Origin: Lepus europaeus
Lineage: Eukaryota > Chordata > Mammalia > Lagomorpha > Leporidae
Direction: 5' to 3'
DNA: 64,000 nucleotides
Assembly: GCF_033115175.1 (NCBI RefSeq)
Contig: NW_026909534.1
Location: forward strand, 643,701-707,700
The notes below the pieces were generated by a model. The model was not told the origin of the DNA. It did not search any database and saw nothing but the letters and a program-made list of their open reading frames with translations. Below, piece after piece: positions 10,750 through 22,546 of this stretch. A program made the position numbers and the translations under genes. The stretch's first letter is position 1, and the number at the start of each line of letters is the position of its first letter.

Positions 10750-11052
10750 AATGTTTATTTAAAAATCAAAGTCACACACACACAGGGAGACAGATTTTTA
10801 TTCACTGGCTCAGTGGCCTATATTCCAGCTGGGCAAAGCTAGGCTGAAGCTAGGAGGCTGGAAATCAATCCATGTCTCCCAAGAGTGTGGCAGGGGCTCA
10901 AGAATTTGGGATATCACATGCTGCCTCCCTAGGTGCACACTACTCAGAAACTTCATTCAAATCTGAGGTAGGGATTGAACACAGGCAGTCAAATACAACA
11001 TGTGGACATCCCAAGCAACAGCTTAGTGCATTGCACTATGATACCCACTCCT
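10750..11052 (-). repeat. Old diverged C-SINE
   Basis: Recognisable only by TGGCTCAGTGGCC, GGGCTCAAGAATTTGGG and TTGCACTATGATACCCACTC. TGTTCACCTCA flanks both ends (10733 and 11053). Confidence 0.65.
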
Positions 11053-11870
11053 GTTCACCTCACATTTTAAAAGAGTATCTAGAGATACTGAATCAGAGAT
11101 GGGAGGAGATGTTCTTTGAATACTTTGAAGGTATCATCTCATTATTTCTGGAGAGAACTCAGCTATCATTTAAGTCTAGTTGTGCCCAGTATGTCACCAG
11201 CTAAAATTTCTCTCACTGCTTTCAAGGTCTTTTCTTTGTATTTGGGTTTCTTCAGTTTGTGGTTTGCCTAGAATAATTTTCTATCTTTTCTGAATAAGGA
11301 GTTGGACATTTTGATGAGATAAATTGATGTCTTTTGGCACTGGTGCTGTAGCATAGAAGGTTGATTCTCCACCTGCAGCACCAGCATCCCATATGGGCAC
11401 TGGTTCTAGTCCTGGCTGCTCCTCTTCCAATCCAGTTCTCTTCTATGGCCTGGGAAAGTAGAAGTTGGCCCAAGCGCTTGGGCCCCTGAATCCACATGGG
11501 AGACCCAGAAAAAGCTCCTGACTCCTGGCTTCAGATCAGCCCAGCTTCAGCCTATGTGGCCATTTGGGGAATGAACCAGTGGATGGAAGACCTTTCTCTC
11601 TGTCTCTCCCTCTCACTGTTTATAACTCTACTTCTCAAATAAATAAAATGTTCTAAAAATTGATGTTTTTTTACAAAGCTTGGGAAGTTTTAGCCATGTC
11701 TAAGCATACATTTTGTGGTTCATTCATTCTTTTTTCCTCCCAAAGTCCAGTGGTACGTATGAGGGTATTTCAAAAAAGATTGTGGAAAGTTGAAATAAAA
11801 AATGAGGTTGTTTTGCTCTAAGAAATTTTTTTGAAATCCACACATACAAGGAGTTCTTGAGAAGTTCATT
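11053..11870 (-). repeat. Old antisense LINE-1 fragment, interrupted by a SINE
   Basis: CTCACTGCTTTCAAGGTCTTTTC, TTTGGGTTTCTTCAGTTTG and, after the SINE, CTTGGGAAGTTTTAGCCATG follow the order of the reverse complement of old mammalian LINE-1s. From about 11760 (GAGGGTATTTCAAAAAAGAT) the sequence resembles one end of the MITE-like element at 36812. Confidence 0.6.
11335..11660 (+). repeat. C-SINE
   Basis: TTGATGT occurs at 11325 and again at 11660, a short duplication of the LINE-1 sequence it entered. Confidence 0.9.
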
Positions 11871-11872
11871 GA

Positions 11873-12165
11873 TGAGGACAATGTTGTGGTATAGCAGGTA
11901 AAGCCACTGCTAGGGACACTGGCATTCCATGTCAGAGTGTCATTTGGGTACCAGCTTCTCTGCTTCTGATCTAGTTCTCTGGTGGTATACCTTGGAAGAC
12001 AGCAGATGGCCTTGCCACCATGTGAGGGACCCAGGTAAAGTTCCTGGCTCCCTGGTTCAGCCTGGACAAAATAACAGCCTTTGCAAACATTTGAGATATG
12101 AACCAGCAGATGAAAGTTCTTTTGCTGTCAGTCTGCCTGTCAAATAACTAAACAAACAATTTTAA
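11873..12165 (+). repeat. Old C-SINE
   Basis: GGACAATGTTGTGGTATAGC head, worn middle, CTGCCTGTCAAATAACTAAAC tail. Confidence 0.7.
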
Positions 12166-12192
12166 AAGTTAAAAAGTGTCCATATAAATTTT

Positions 12193-12517
12193 TTAGACTT
12201 ACTTTATTTATCTGAAAGGCAGAGTTATAGAGAGAGAGGGAGAAACAGAGAGAGAAATAGTCCATCTGCTGTTTCACTCTCCAAATGGCTGCAACAGCTG
12301 GGGTTGGCCCAGACCAAAGGCAGGAGCTAGGAGCTTCTTCCCAGTCTTCCATGTGGGTGCAGGGGCCCAAGCACTTGGACTATTCTCTGTGGCCCTCCCA
12401 GGTGCATTAACAGGGAGCTGGATTGGAAGTGGAGCAACCAGGACTTGAACTGGTACCCATATGGGATGCCAATGCCACAGGCCAGGGCTTTAACCCACTC
12501 ACCACAATGCCGGACCT
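12193..12517 (-). repeat. C-SINE
   Basis: Ends CACCACAATGCCGGACC. GTCCATATAAATTTT before it and GTCCATGTGGATTTA after it (12519) form a likely imperfect target-site duplication. Confidence 0.9.
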
Positions 12518-12616
12518 GGGTCCATGTGGATTTAAAAATGTTCTTAGTCAGGTGAACTTATCTTTAATTTCACTTTCTGAAAAGTTTTTAAAGTAACCTT
12601 GTTTGTTAATTTTTTA

Positions 12617-12935
12617 AAAGATTTATTTATTCAAGAGGCAAAATCACAGACATAAAGAGGAAGCAATAGAGAAGTCTTCCATCTACTGGTTCACTCTCCA
12701 AATGGCCACAACAAGCCAGAGCTAGGCTGATCCAAAGTTGGAAGCCAACAGCTTTTTCTAGGTCTCCTATGTGGGTGCAGTAACCCAAGTACTTGGACCA
12801 CCTTCCACTGCTTTCTCAGGCCATTAGCAGAAAGCTGGATTGGAAGTGGAACAGCCAGGACTTGAAACAGTGCCCACATGGGCTGCCCCTGCTGCTGGCA
12901 GAAGCTTAACCTATTATGCCATAGTGCCACCTCCA
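12617..12935 (-). repeat. C-SINE
   Basis: AAAAGATTTATTTATTCAAGAGGC to GCCATAGTGCCACCTCC. TTTGTTAATTTT (12600) and TTTGTTAAATTT (12936) flank it. Confidence 0.85.
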
Positions 12936-13270
12936 TTTGTTAAATTTGTCTTTAAATTATTCCATGGTTTCCCAACCAATTTCCTTCTCTCTTTCGTAAA
13001 GATTAGGCAATATCAATCTATTTTTGTCTCATTTTATTTTGTCTCATAAAAATACCACACAATTACAGTCTGGAGGCTGAGAAGTCCAATGTCAAGAGGT
13101 CATATGCCTGCATCCTATCATGGCAGAGGTCATTACATGGTGAGAGAGCAAGTGATGGAGCTCATAGCCTGAAGTTCTTTTAAAATTCGGGTTAACTTAC
13201 TCTTAAGGACAGAAACCTTGAGAATTAGGTTTCCAACAGATTCTTTTGGGAGGACATGATAAGGTCAGAT
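12936..13270 (-). mobile_element. MLT1-like LTR remnant, antisense
   Basis: From about 13045: ATTACAGTCTGGAGGCTGAGAAGTCC, CATGGTGAGAGAGCAAG and TTTTGGGAGGACATGATAAGG fit the reverse complement of an MLT1-type LTR. No coding capacity. Confidence 0.55.
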
Positions 13271-13273
13271 TGT

Positions 13274-13350
13274 ATTTCAAATTTTGTGGGTTTTTTCAAT
13301 TTCCAATATTGTGGGTTTTTTCAATTTCCAATATTGTGGGTTTTTTTCTA
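13274..13350. repeat. 25-bp tandem repeat, about three units
   Basis: TTGTGGGTTTTTTCAATTTC-type unit repeated with near identity at about 13283, 13308 and 13333; the last copy has an extra T and changes. Short and AT-rich. Confidence 0.85.
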
Positions 13351-13757
13351 TTCCAATCTGTTATTTAGCCTATATGTAGATTTCTATTGTAGTTGTTCTA
13401 TTTTATAGCTATAGAAATAAATTTATGGTTTTTTAAAATTTTTCATTATTTATTGTCTTTTATATTTATCTTGTCATTTAAATACTAAAAGGTATTTAGT
13501 TTAGCTGTCTTTTCTGCTATTTACAACATCTCAATACATTTCTTTCTAGGGATTTTTTTCCCTTGAGTATGAGTTAATTTTTCTTTCTTACATGTACTGA
13601 TTCTGAATTTTATCCTGACTATTATAAATAATGAAATGTAGAAATTGTGGACACTATTAAATTCTTAGGTGAATGATTTCTGTCTCATAAGGCAGTTACT
13701 TGGTTCAATTGAAATCCCAAACTTTGAATTTTTACAGTGATTAGTAACTATTTCTTT
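13351..13757. other. AT-rich intergenic, nothing recognised
   Basis: No gene. Possibly old LINE-1-derived by composition, but no family landmark was certain. Confidence 0.4.
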
Positions 13758-14070
13758 CTATTTATTTATTTATTTATTTGAGAGGTAATTACAGACAGTG
13801 AGAGGGAGCGACAGAGGGAAAGGTCTTCATTCCGTTGGTTCACTCCCCAAATGGCCGCAACAACTGGAGCTGCACCAATCTGAAGCCAGGAGTCAGGCGC
13901 CTCCTCCCAGTTTCTGATGTGGGTGCAGGGGCTCAAGGACTTGGGCTATCATCCAGTGCTTTCCCAGGCCACAGCAGAGAGCTGGACTGGAAGAGGAGCA
14001 ACTAGGACTAGAACCAGCACCCATATGGGATGCAGGCAGAAGATTAACCTATTGCACCACGGCGCCGATC
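13758..14070 (-). repeat. C-SINE
   Basis: TATTTATTTATTTATTTGAG tail to CACGGCGCCGATCCC. CAGTAACTATTTCTTTC after it (14072) repeats TAGTAACTATTTCTTTC before it (13743), a 16-bp target-site duplication. Confidence 0.95.
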
Positions 14071-14800
14071 CCAGTAACTATTTCTTTCACCTTCCAATAG
14101 TCCAATGCTTTTTATTGGTTCCTTGAAATTTCCAATATGATTGCAGCATAAGAATCAGTAATTTTGTTTCATTTTGCATGCAATTTTAGAAGCTTTCTCT
14201 TCTACAGTAGTTAAATTTCTGTTCCCAGTTTTTTTTTTTTATTGTCTTCTCAGCCCTGAATTTTTCCCTGTTACATCCTGAGTTAATGAAAAGGCAACTT
14301 TTACTTCCTTGATCTGTATGTGTACAGGAGTGTGTCTTCTGGTAAAATCCCCCAAATGTGTGAGTTTCCCCTTTATATGTCCCCTCAGTCCAGTTCCTGC
14401 CTTTTTGATTCCTCCTCTCTTCCCCAGATAGTTGTGCTACAAATTTCTTCTAATTTCAGTTTATTTCTCTGTTAAAGGTTAATCTGGCTAAATATGTTGT
14501 TATCACTATGATACTCTTTAGTTATTTATATTTAAAAATATGTCCTGTACATTTAATATTCTTCATTATTCATAGTTTCATTTTTTTCTGTCCCAGGAGT
14601 CACTGCTTCAGGTGTATTTTTTACTGTGCAAGTGAAATATTTTTTGCATAGGGATAATTTTACAAAACAGAAATAGGGAAATAGTCCTACATGCCAGATT
14701 TAGCTCACTTCCTATTTTGGTGTGGCCTTTGAGTTCATTTGTTGTAACTTTTTCAAGGTTGCTTTGTTGCTCAGAAATCTTCATACTTACAATTTCTGTT
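14071..14800. other. AT-rich intergenic, nothing recognised
   Basis: Only short frames. No repeat family could be named with confidence. Confidence 0.4.
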
Positions 14801-14809
14801 TATTACTGA

Positions 14810-15760
14810 AAAAAGGACCCTCTGCAGTGAGCTAAGGGATGAGCTTCCAGTTGTGGAGCCCTATTGTCATTGCCTGCTACTCCCAACAACAGTGGGTGAT
14901 AATACCCATGGGACATTGACAACGAACCTTATCTGAGCCTGTGTTCAGAGTCCATATTGAGGTTTCATAACAGAGATGTTTGCACACCCATATGGCTATT
15001 GTAAGTCACTAGCACATCCAGAGATAGAACTGATACCACATGGCCCAAAACCTGTCACCAGAATTACATTGTAGAAGCAAAGCATCCATGTGGCCAAAAA
15101 CCTGAAAGTCAGCGAAGTCATCCTCCAGGTGACACACTCTAAATGTTGGAAGAAAACCTGCCAGGAGCTGAGCCAAGGACCAATCCTTTCTTTGAGAAAC
15201 ATATCCTTTCTTATATAGCTTGTGATCTCTAGCCTAAGCTTTCTGTTTCAGTGAGCTTATGACTTTCAGTAAGCTTGTGTGGGTGATCCTGTGCCTGGCT
15301 GGAAGACTGCCTGCCTAGCTTATGCAGGAGGCCAAGAGGACATAGCACACCATGCCCCATGGGAAAAACCCTGGGTGAGGGCTCAGCACACTGTGACCCA
15401 CATATGGCATGACTGCTGGCAGGCAGCAGGGACCCCAGGCACGTATCTCCCACCCCCACTTCCTGTTGGGGGGGGGGCTTCTAATTGTCAGCTAAATGAT
15501 CAGCTCTGAGATGTGGCCCAGATCCATAAGATCACCTGGAAGGCTACATAGGCTACATAACCTTCAAGCTGATTGGAGTAGTATAGTGGCACCAGTATCA
15601 GCTTTATCCTATAGAATTAGTGTTGCTACCCTGAGCTAGCTACTCCCCTTTGCCTGTCCTATAAAAGCTTGTGTCTAACTGCTAATAAACAGACATGTTC
15701 ACCAAAACTGTCTATGGTGCTTCTTGTTGAGGAACACCATCACCCCACCATCCCGACAGC
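14810..15760 (+). mobile_element. Possible solo retroviral-type LTR
   Basis: The right part has LTR-like order: TATAAA at 15660-15665, AATAAA at 15684-15689, then a pyrimidine-rich end closing on CCCGACA near 15759. The composition is more GC-rich than the flanks. No primer-binding site follows and the left boundary and target duplication were not found, so extent and class are uncertain. It may be an ERV1 or ERV3 LTR. Confidence 0.4.
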
Positions 15761-16371
15761 ATGGGCCTCACAGGACAAACCCACAAATTTGGAAAATGTT
15801 GTTTTTACTTTGCGTATTTTCAGACCCCACCTCCAGGGAAGTCTGATGCTGCCCCAATCACATAATATCCAGTGTTTTCATCTGAGATCTCATTAATGTT
15901 GCCCTTTTCCCTGATATAATTTTGTATCCTCAGTGAGATGAGAATAAATGAAATAGTCTGATTTTCAACCTTTTTTACCTTGAATTAATTTCTACCTTGA
16001 ACTTTTTCAGGCTCTGGAAACTCTCATAACATGAAAAATGTCTGTGGGTTGAGTTCACACAGCTGCCAATCTGCTAGATTTTCTCTTCTTTTGGTCTCTT
16101 TCAGGGAAAGTTTGGAAGTACAGAATCAATTTAAGTAACCACTAGTGTCACAAAGGTGACAGTTTATGGTAGCTTTTATAACAGTAATTACAGTAGTACT
16201 GATACAGATTGGTCCAATATGGGGTATGTTTAGCAACTAGAGCTACAGTATGATCATGGTTAACTATTGAATCGTAAAACAAGATACAAAAGTTTGAATC
16301 TAAGAAACATATTAGTTGAAACAATACACTGTATAATTTTAATTTGTATTTCCTTTCTTTTTTATTTTTTT
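15761..16371. other. Intergenic, nothing recognised
   Basis: No coding sequence and no confident repeat assignment. Moderately AT-rich. Confidence 0.4.
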
Positions 16372-16396
16372 TTATTTGACAGGTAGAGTTATAGAC

Positions 16397-16431
<35 letters not shown>

Positions 16432-16707
16432 TCTTCCTTCTGTTGGTTCACTCCCCAAATTGCCACTTTGGCTGGTGCTGCACCGATCTGAAGCCAGGAG
16501 CCAGGTGGTTCTTTCTGGTCTCCCATGCGGGTGCAGGAACCCAAGCACTTGGGCCATCCTCCACTGCCCTCCCAGGCCCACAGCAGAGAGCTGGACTCAA
16601 AGAGGAGCTGGGCTGGAAGAGGAGCAACCAGGACTAGAACGTGGCGCCCATACAGGATGCCAGCGCTGCAGGCAGAGGATTAACCAAGTGAACCATGGCA
16701 CCAGCCC
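16372..16707 (-). repeat. C-SINE with GA microsatellite
   Basis: GA run at 16402-16427. TGTATTTCCTTTCTT flanks it on both sides (16345 and 16708), a 15-bp target-site duplication. Confidence 0.95.
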
Positions 16708-17741
16708 CTGTATTTCCTTTCTTACAACAATTTATATTTTCATAATTTTAAAGATTGGTTTTTGCAAAACAGAAAGTAAGCTGTAATCCTTTGTTCAGTT
16801 TTCTATTCAGATGCCATTTCCTTCCTTTTTGTATCAATGTCTGATTTTTATTATTGGGAACCTAAATAATCTGTGGTGTAACTTGTCATTTTTTATCTTG
16901 TTTTCTGTTTATTTAATTTTGTTATAAGAAATTTTGGTACTAATAAGTCAGGCAGTTCACATATTTCTCAAATTTTTGTATACTTTGTGTGAACTGTGGA
17001 ATCACCTTTTGCTTTATTCTGTATATGTATTCATGAAAATTTAATGAAAAGTCCACAGGCCCAATCCATAGACTTGCAGTGATATCCCAGGAGGCAATTT
17101 GCTTTAACTGGTGCTCTCTTGCTGATTTCTCCGGATATCAGGGCAGTTAACTAGATTATGGTTTGACATGCAGTGACTCTTACTCTCTTCAGGGCTTCCA
17201 CATTCAAGATGTATATCAAATCTCATTTTAAGTTCAGGCTGATAGAATGGCCTCTCCTAGAACATTGCTGATCATTGTGACTAAAGAGGGCAAGGAACCA
17301 AAAGTGTGCTGTTCTCAGAAGTGAAACATGTCCCTTCCACCATATTTGCTAGACCAGAGTCATATTTCTGCCCTTCTCTGACTTTTTCCAGAGTGAGAGT
17401 GGGAGTATGTGATCCTCTCACAGGAAACAACACTGAAAATGAGTGGGTAGTGGTCCCCACACATGGGTATTTCTCTCCTCTCACATGTATCTTAACCACA
17501 TTTCATATTCAATAACACAGTCCTAAAGTGCCATCTATTTATCACTTTGCACTCAAATTTAGAATCTGAGTGATGCCAGGAAATTATGTTATATCCAGAT
17601 GTGGCTTTTCTTGATCCATAGACCTGTGAGTTGAGCAGACAAGTTATGTTTCTCTGGACCCAATGTGCAGGCATAGAACACAAGCAGCATAGTCACTGTA
17701 AGCATTCAATTTTTAGAATTTTTATTGAAAAGGAAAAGAGG
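16708..17741. other. Intergenic, nothing recognised
   Basis: About 1 kb without a supported gene. 17060-17690 is less AT-rich and could be an old repeat, since it contains worn LTR- or LINE-like phrases, but I could not assign it. Confidence 0.4.
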
Positions 17742-17912
17742 GGACAGCACTGTTGCATAGCAGGTAAAGCCAATGCCTGCAGTGCCAGCATCCCTTGTGG
17801 GCACTGATTCAAGTCCTGGCTGCTCCACTTCCAATCCAGCTCTCTGCTATGGCCTGGGAAAGCAATAGAAGATGGCCCAAATCCTTGGTCCCCTGCACCC
17901 ATGTGGGAAGAT
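17742..17912 (+). repeat. C-SINE, left half only
   Basis: GACAGCACTGTTGCATAGCAGG to CACCCATGTGGGAAG, cut by the next SINE. A CT-rich stretch with an AAATAAATAAATAAATCTT tail at 18437-18510 could be its displaced end, but 180 bp of unrelated sequence lies between. Confidence 0.8.
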
Positions 17913-18255
17913 TTTTTTTTTGACAGGCAGAGTGGACAGTGAGAGAGAGAGACAAAGAGAAAAGTCTTCCTTTGTCATTGGTTCACCCTCCAATGGTCAC
18001 CGCAGCCGGCACGCTGTGGCCGGCACACAGCGCTGATCCAAAGGCGAAGGCAGGAGCCAGGTGCTTCTCCTGCTCTCCCATGGGGTGCAGGGCCCAAGCA
18101 CTTGTACTATCCTCCACTGCACTCCCTGGCCACAGCAGAGAGCTGGCTTGAAAGAGGTGCAACTGGGACAGAATCCGGCGCCCCGACAGGGACTAGATCC
18201 CGGTGTGCCGGCGCCGCAAGGTGGAGGATTAGCCTATTGAGCCGCGGTGCCGGCC
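17913..18255 (-). repeat. C-SINE inserted into the preceding one
   Basis: GACAGGCAGAGTGGACAG subfamily, ending at GAGCCGCGGTGCCGGCC. Contains a short local duplication AAAGGCGAAGGC at 18041. Confidence 0.9.
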
Positions 18256-18436
18256 GAGGATTTGTTTTATCAATGGAATATTTTAAATTATATTTTCTCA
18301 ATGTCTCTGTGAACTATCATAGAATTTTCTTTCCATTGACTCAAAAATATGATGAAATATATGAGGATCATTTCAAGAGTTGTGGGAAGTAGAATTAAAA
18401 TGTAAGTTAAATTTGAAACCTGAACATAACAGCGCA

Positions 18437-18512
18437 TGGAAGATCTCTCTGCCTCTCTCTCTCTTTCTCTCTTTCTCTGTCTTTCAAATAAATAAATAAA
18501 TCTTAAAAATAT
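18437..18512 (+). repeat. C-SINE 3' end fragment
   Basis: GCATGGAAGATCTCTCTGCC, CT-rich run and AAATAAATAAATAAATCTT tail. Ends 60 bp before the provirus. Confidence 0.75.
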
Positions 18513-18571
18513 GTAACTTCATTTTGGCCCTGGAAATGTTGAAATCTTGCATGCTTAAATTAATAGGTTTC

Positions 18572-19071
18572 TGTGGGGCATGAGCATGGCCATGGCACGG
18601 CCAGGCCAGGCCCGGCCCGGCCCAGGGGCTCCACATGCACAGCTGCCCCCAGGTGCCCCCGCCCGAGCTGCATGGAATGGAGCCACGCAGAGCCAAGTAA
18701 GATGGCACCCAGAGGAAGTAAGATGGGTGGAATCCAAAGTTGTTTACCACTAAAACTAATTGGCTGTGCAACATCAGGGGAGGTAACAAAACTAGTAACA
18801 AGTGTATAGACATAGGGCTAGTCCTATGGAAATCCCCCCATAAGGTGATTTTTTAAGTGATTGGTTGGTCCTTAGCCCTGCCCCAATGACTCTGCAGTTT
18901 TGTGCTATAAAAGGTACTATTATGCACAAAGTAAATGAGTCCTTGCTACTAGACTTGGCTCCCCTCTGCATCTGATTGTCTCCAGGATCGGGAGGCTGGG
19001 GAATGGGCGAGTGGCACACTTACCTTTCCTCTGACCCAGTCCATCCTGTACGGGTGGACTAAGACCCTGCA
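18572..19071 (+). repeat. 5' LTR
   Basis: Starts TGTGGGGCATGAGC and ends AAGACCCTGCA. The U3 left end is very GC-rich (about 18600-18680). TATAAAAG lies at 18906-18913. A canonical AATAAA is not seen; AGTAAA at about 18930 is a possible variant poly(A) signal. By eye it differs from the 3' LTR by about a dozen substitutions and two small indels, including a five-base GGCCC-type repeat difference, so the insertion is fairly young. Confidence 0.95.
18906..18913 (+). promoter_or_regulatory. TATA box of the 5' LTR
   Basis: TATAAAAG, with the same sequence at 23970-23977 in the 3' LTR. A single LTR promoter of this kind would start transcription about 25-30 bp downstream. Confidence 0.8.
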
Positions 19072-19073
19072 TC

Positions 19074-19091
19074 TGGTGCCCAACGTGGGGC
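19074..19091 (+). promoter_or_regulatory. Primer-binding site, tRNA-Lys1,2 type
   Basis: TGGTGCCCAACGTGGGGC begins two bases after the LTR. It fits the 18-base 3' end complement of tRNA-Lys1,2 except for T in place of C at the fourth base. This primer is used by type-D betaretroviruses, in agreement with the gag, Env and CTE evidence. Confidence 0.9.
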
Positions 19092-19130
19092 ACGAACAGT
19101 TACTTTTCGGCCGAGGCTAAGCGGTCTCTC

Positions 19131-19140
19131 AGGGTAAGTG
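19131..19140 (+). promoter_or_regulatory. Probable major splice donor
   Basis: AGGGTAAGTG in the untranslated leader, a strong match to the donor consensus at the usual place between primer site and gag. Inference from position and sequence. Confidence 0.6.
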
Positions 19141-19150
19141 AAACCTTAGT

Positions 19151-20978
19151 ATGGTTTATGCAGTTTCGTCCCAAAAGGACCTGGCCTTAAAGGCCTTACG
19201 CTATATGTTAAAAAGTGTCTGGGTAGCTGTCATAACTTTGGCCCTTTGGATTCAGACGGCCAATCTCTTTTCTTGGAGCACTTGGTCATGGGTGGAAAAA
19301 CACCCTTAAGAGGGAGAGACACTTTGATACCGCCCTTAAAGCATCCTTCCACCCAGACGCTATAACCCTAGCTTCAGAGGGTGAGAGGGAGAAAGAGGAA
19401 GTGCAGGACTTGAGAGAGCCTAAAGCCTCAGAGGAAGATGGCGGGGGGGGCAGAAAATGGGCTAAGTTTGATCAGGAATGCAGAGAGCCTGTGGAGGCAC
19501 GAACTGTTGAGGTAAAAACAAAAGTAAAAATCGTCCCACCTAGCCCATCCACCCTAGAAGGGCCTGGACCACCCCCATACCTCCCCGGGGCAGAGGCGGC
19601 CTCCCCCTATGTAGAGCCATGGAGGGAGCTTTGTGATCTGGGCACTTATAATTGCCCAGGAGGGGAGAGGAGAAATGAGGCGACCTTTGCGGAAGCTTAT
19701 CCGGTGGACATAAAGCAGCATAGGGAAGTGAACTCTGGGCCAGGGAACCTGCTGCTTCAGGCCTACCCTGTTAATTTAGCTCCAGGCCGCAACAGAGCTC
19801 TGGAGTGGTATCTCTGGGAAGGGAAGGACTTAAAGGAGCTTCGCAAGGCAGTGGTGGAAGACGGGCCAAATTCCCCCTGGGCCCAAACATTGCTACAAGA
19901 TATAGCCTATCACCCATGCATCCCCAAGGACTGGTTGGACGTGGCCAAAGCAGTCCTCACGAGTTCCCAGTTCATAAAGTGGTGCACCTTTTTTAAGGAG
20001 GAGTGCCGGGTGAGGGCCGAAGCTAACCGAGCAGCCCAGCCAGCTATCCCTGTTACATAAGCTATGCTGGTTGGGATGGGGAAAGGATTCTCTACTGGGA
20101 TCCAGCAAGCTGCGCTACCTGCTCCTTTCTGAGAACAAGTGAGGCAGGCAGGACTTAATGCTTGGTACAAGCTGGATGAGGGGCCCACCGAATCTCCCAT
20201 CGTGGGGGTACGACAAAAGCCCAGAGAGCCAGATTTGGTAGCTAGGGTCGAACACAGTCTCCATTGTAAGTTGCTGGCTGGGAACCTTCAGGACCAGTTT
20301 GTTAAAATGCTTGTTTTGAAAGCAATAAATGCTAATCATCGAAAGGCCTGCACTGGCCTAAGGGAGGCTCGTAAATCCCCAGAGGCAATTAAAACTAAGG
20401 TGGAGCCTTCAGGTGTGGCGGCAACCCCTAAAAGCCCAACCTTGCCTCAATGCACTGCGCCTCCAATTCCGCCCATGTGGCCACCCCTTTATGGTTACTC
20501 CCCTCCATTGGATCGCCTGCCACCATCTTGTAAACAGCGTGCCTACCCAACCCCATGGCCAGTCCTGCTAGGCTCCGACATGCACAGTCTTCCCTGTAAA
20601 AGGGGACCACGGCCTTTCTCTGCACTCTATTCCAGTCAGTGTAGCCTGTTGCACCAATGCAGGCCATGGCCAGATACTCTAGGGAGACTAGTCCCTAGGG
20701 CTGCTTTTTTCCTCTCTATTTACAATTTAATGCCCTCCTCACTAGGAGGAGAAAGAAAAAATGCCTTTGGCTACCACTGGCCTTACCTAAAAAAACAAAA
20801 ACCTCAATCCATTAACCCTTTCCAACCTAATAAGTCTTTATTTGCAGTTAATAAAACTTTTTCTCCAGCACTACGGAAGTCTCTCATTCCCTGCTGCTTT
20901 GTTTCAGATGTGTTTCCCTGTCCTAAGCAATGGGCTCTTATGCTGATGACCAGCTCTTTTCTGTGCTGCTGTAGTTAA
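19151..20978 (+). pseudogene. gag remnant, broken by stops
   Basis: A first ATG at 19151 opens a short matrix-like frame that stops near 19306. A second stretch (19401-20060) holds a proline-rich segment with a PPPY late-domain-type motif at about 19571 and then the N-terminal capsid domain, recognisable by the ELRKAV...DGPNSPW and PKDWL...AVLTSSQF...W patterns. Stops at 20058-20060 and about 20130 break the frame. The same frame resumes at 20139 with the C-terminal capsid domain (KAINANHRKAC). No CCHC zinc knuckle is visible after it, so nucleocapsid is missing; from about 20480 the frame is probably not coding. A structural polyprotein in intact relatives; non-functional here. Confidence 0.88.
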
Positions 20979-22540
20979 CTTATCTGAAAGTTTGCACGTG
21001 TCTTAAAGGTTTCATGTTTCATTGGATTTGTCTGTCTTTAATGTTTGAGTGATTACCTAACTCTGATCAGATCTACCCCACAGCCTTGGTTACTAGTTCT
21101 TGGCTGAGCGGTTGGACTCTCTAACAGTTTAAATTCTCAAGTAGAGTCTAACAACTTTGGGACTTCCAGTAGGATCCCTGGAACTCTCAAAGGATGGGAC
21201 TCTAAATTTGTTAAAGTAACAACTATTTGAGTCAATTCAAATTATGCAAAGTGTATTAAAATGTTGTGAATGATGTCAGACCTATGCTGTATTCATGTTT
21301 TTGCTTTCCAGCTAGAGTGGTCTTATAAAAATGAGAGTAAATTCTGTGTATACAAGCCCTTATGTTGTTAACTAAAGTAAGCCAATACAGATTGGTTCAG
21401 AGAATTAAGTTAATGCAAAAGCTCTTCAGTTTGCTTGGTAGCTCACTTGCTCGGTTTTACATGTCTTTGATATGCTTTCAACTTGTTTCTCTTAACCATG
21501 AAGATCTTTTCAAAGTTGTAAACATGTACTAGTGTCCATGTTTGCTGTCCAGGAGGAGTTATTCTTATGTTACTTAAAAGCATGGAAATGTAATTTTGAC
21601 TTTTAATTCAGATAATGGTGTGGTATTCATTAATAACTCAGTGTCTTAAGCCATCTGGGCATCAATGCTAAGCAAGATGTGGGAAAATGTATTGTGTACT
21701 TTTCACATCTTAAATTCGATAAGAGAGACTTTTTGAGTTTGTTAGCATGTATTTTCATAGATTGTCCATACATGACAATTCAAGACTATGTAAAAGTAAC
21801 TACAGGTATAAAGTTTCAGAAGGTGTGAGCAAGTCATGAAAGGTTTTAAAAGGTTTACAACTTTAAAATTGTTTACAGAGTTTTCTTTGAGTGCTAATGC
21901 CAAAATTACATTGACCTAAAGTTGAAGTCTGACCTAAAGTTGAAGTCTGATCTTCTGTTACAACAATGAGGTTTTTAAAAAACGTGCACTAATGTTAGTA
22001 AATATCTGGAAATGGTCTAAGTTGTACATCTTGGAATCTGTTTTTGCAGAAACTGTAACATCTATTTTAACAGTGTCTGCTTAATCGGTTGCTCTGCCAT
22101 TTCTAGAGTTAGGTCCTGTAAGCTCTTTTTGACTCTGTTAAATAGTTCTGAATTATGTGAACTCTTATGTGCAAGTTTTTTTTTTATTTCTGGTTTATTC
22201 GACAACAAGAGACATAAAATTCATGTTCTGTCAAGGTAATCTATTGTGTACTCTACTGTCTCTGTTAAGTTCAAATTGATAAAAAGCATTGCTAAATATC
22301 ATTATAATTAGATCTGCTCTAAAAGTGTTAAGATCATCCTAATGAAGGGCTATCATTTCAGGATGTTAAAAAATTCTATTCTAACCAGATACTCTAAGTA
22401 CTCTTGGCACCTTTAACAAACTTTTTAAAAATCAAAGTTCTAAATTCTCTAAACTTTTGGTATCTCCAAAAGGGCCCCTGGAGATGTCAAAAGATATATC
22501 TCTCATATTACAGAGATAATAACCAATTGGGATATTTAAA
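20979..22540. other. AT-rich non-viral-looking block inside the provirus
   Basis: About 1.56 kb in the place of pro and most of pol. No long frame, no protease DTG-type site and no RT YxDD motif seen on the + strand. It contains a perfect 18-bp tandem duplication (ACCTAAAGTTGAAGTCTG at about 21914 and 21932). It may be acquired host sequence or strongly decayed virus. The layout, with coding region replaced while cis signals stay, recalls mouse ETn or VL30 elements. Confidence 0.6.
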
Positions 22541-22546
22541 TTAAAA

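Noticed and set aside
18484-18813. Frames in the LTRs (also 23434-23877 and 24114-24305)
   Set aside because: The same frames appear in both LTRs because the LTRs are copies. No accessory gene similarity was seen.
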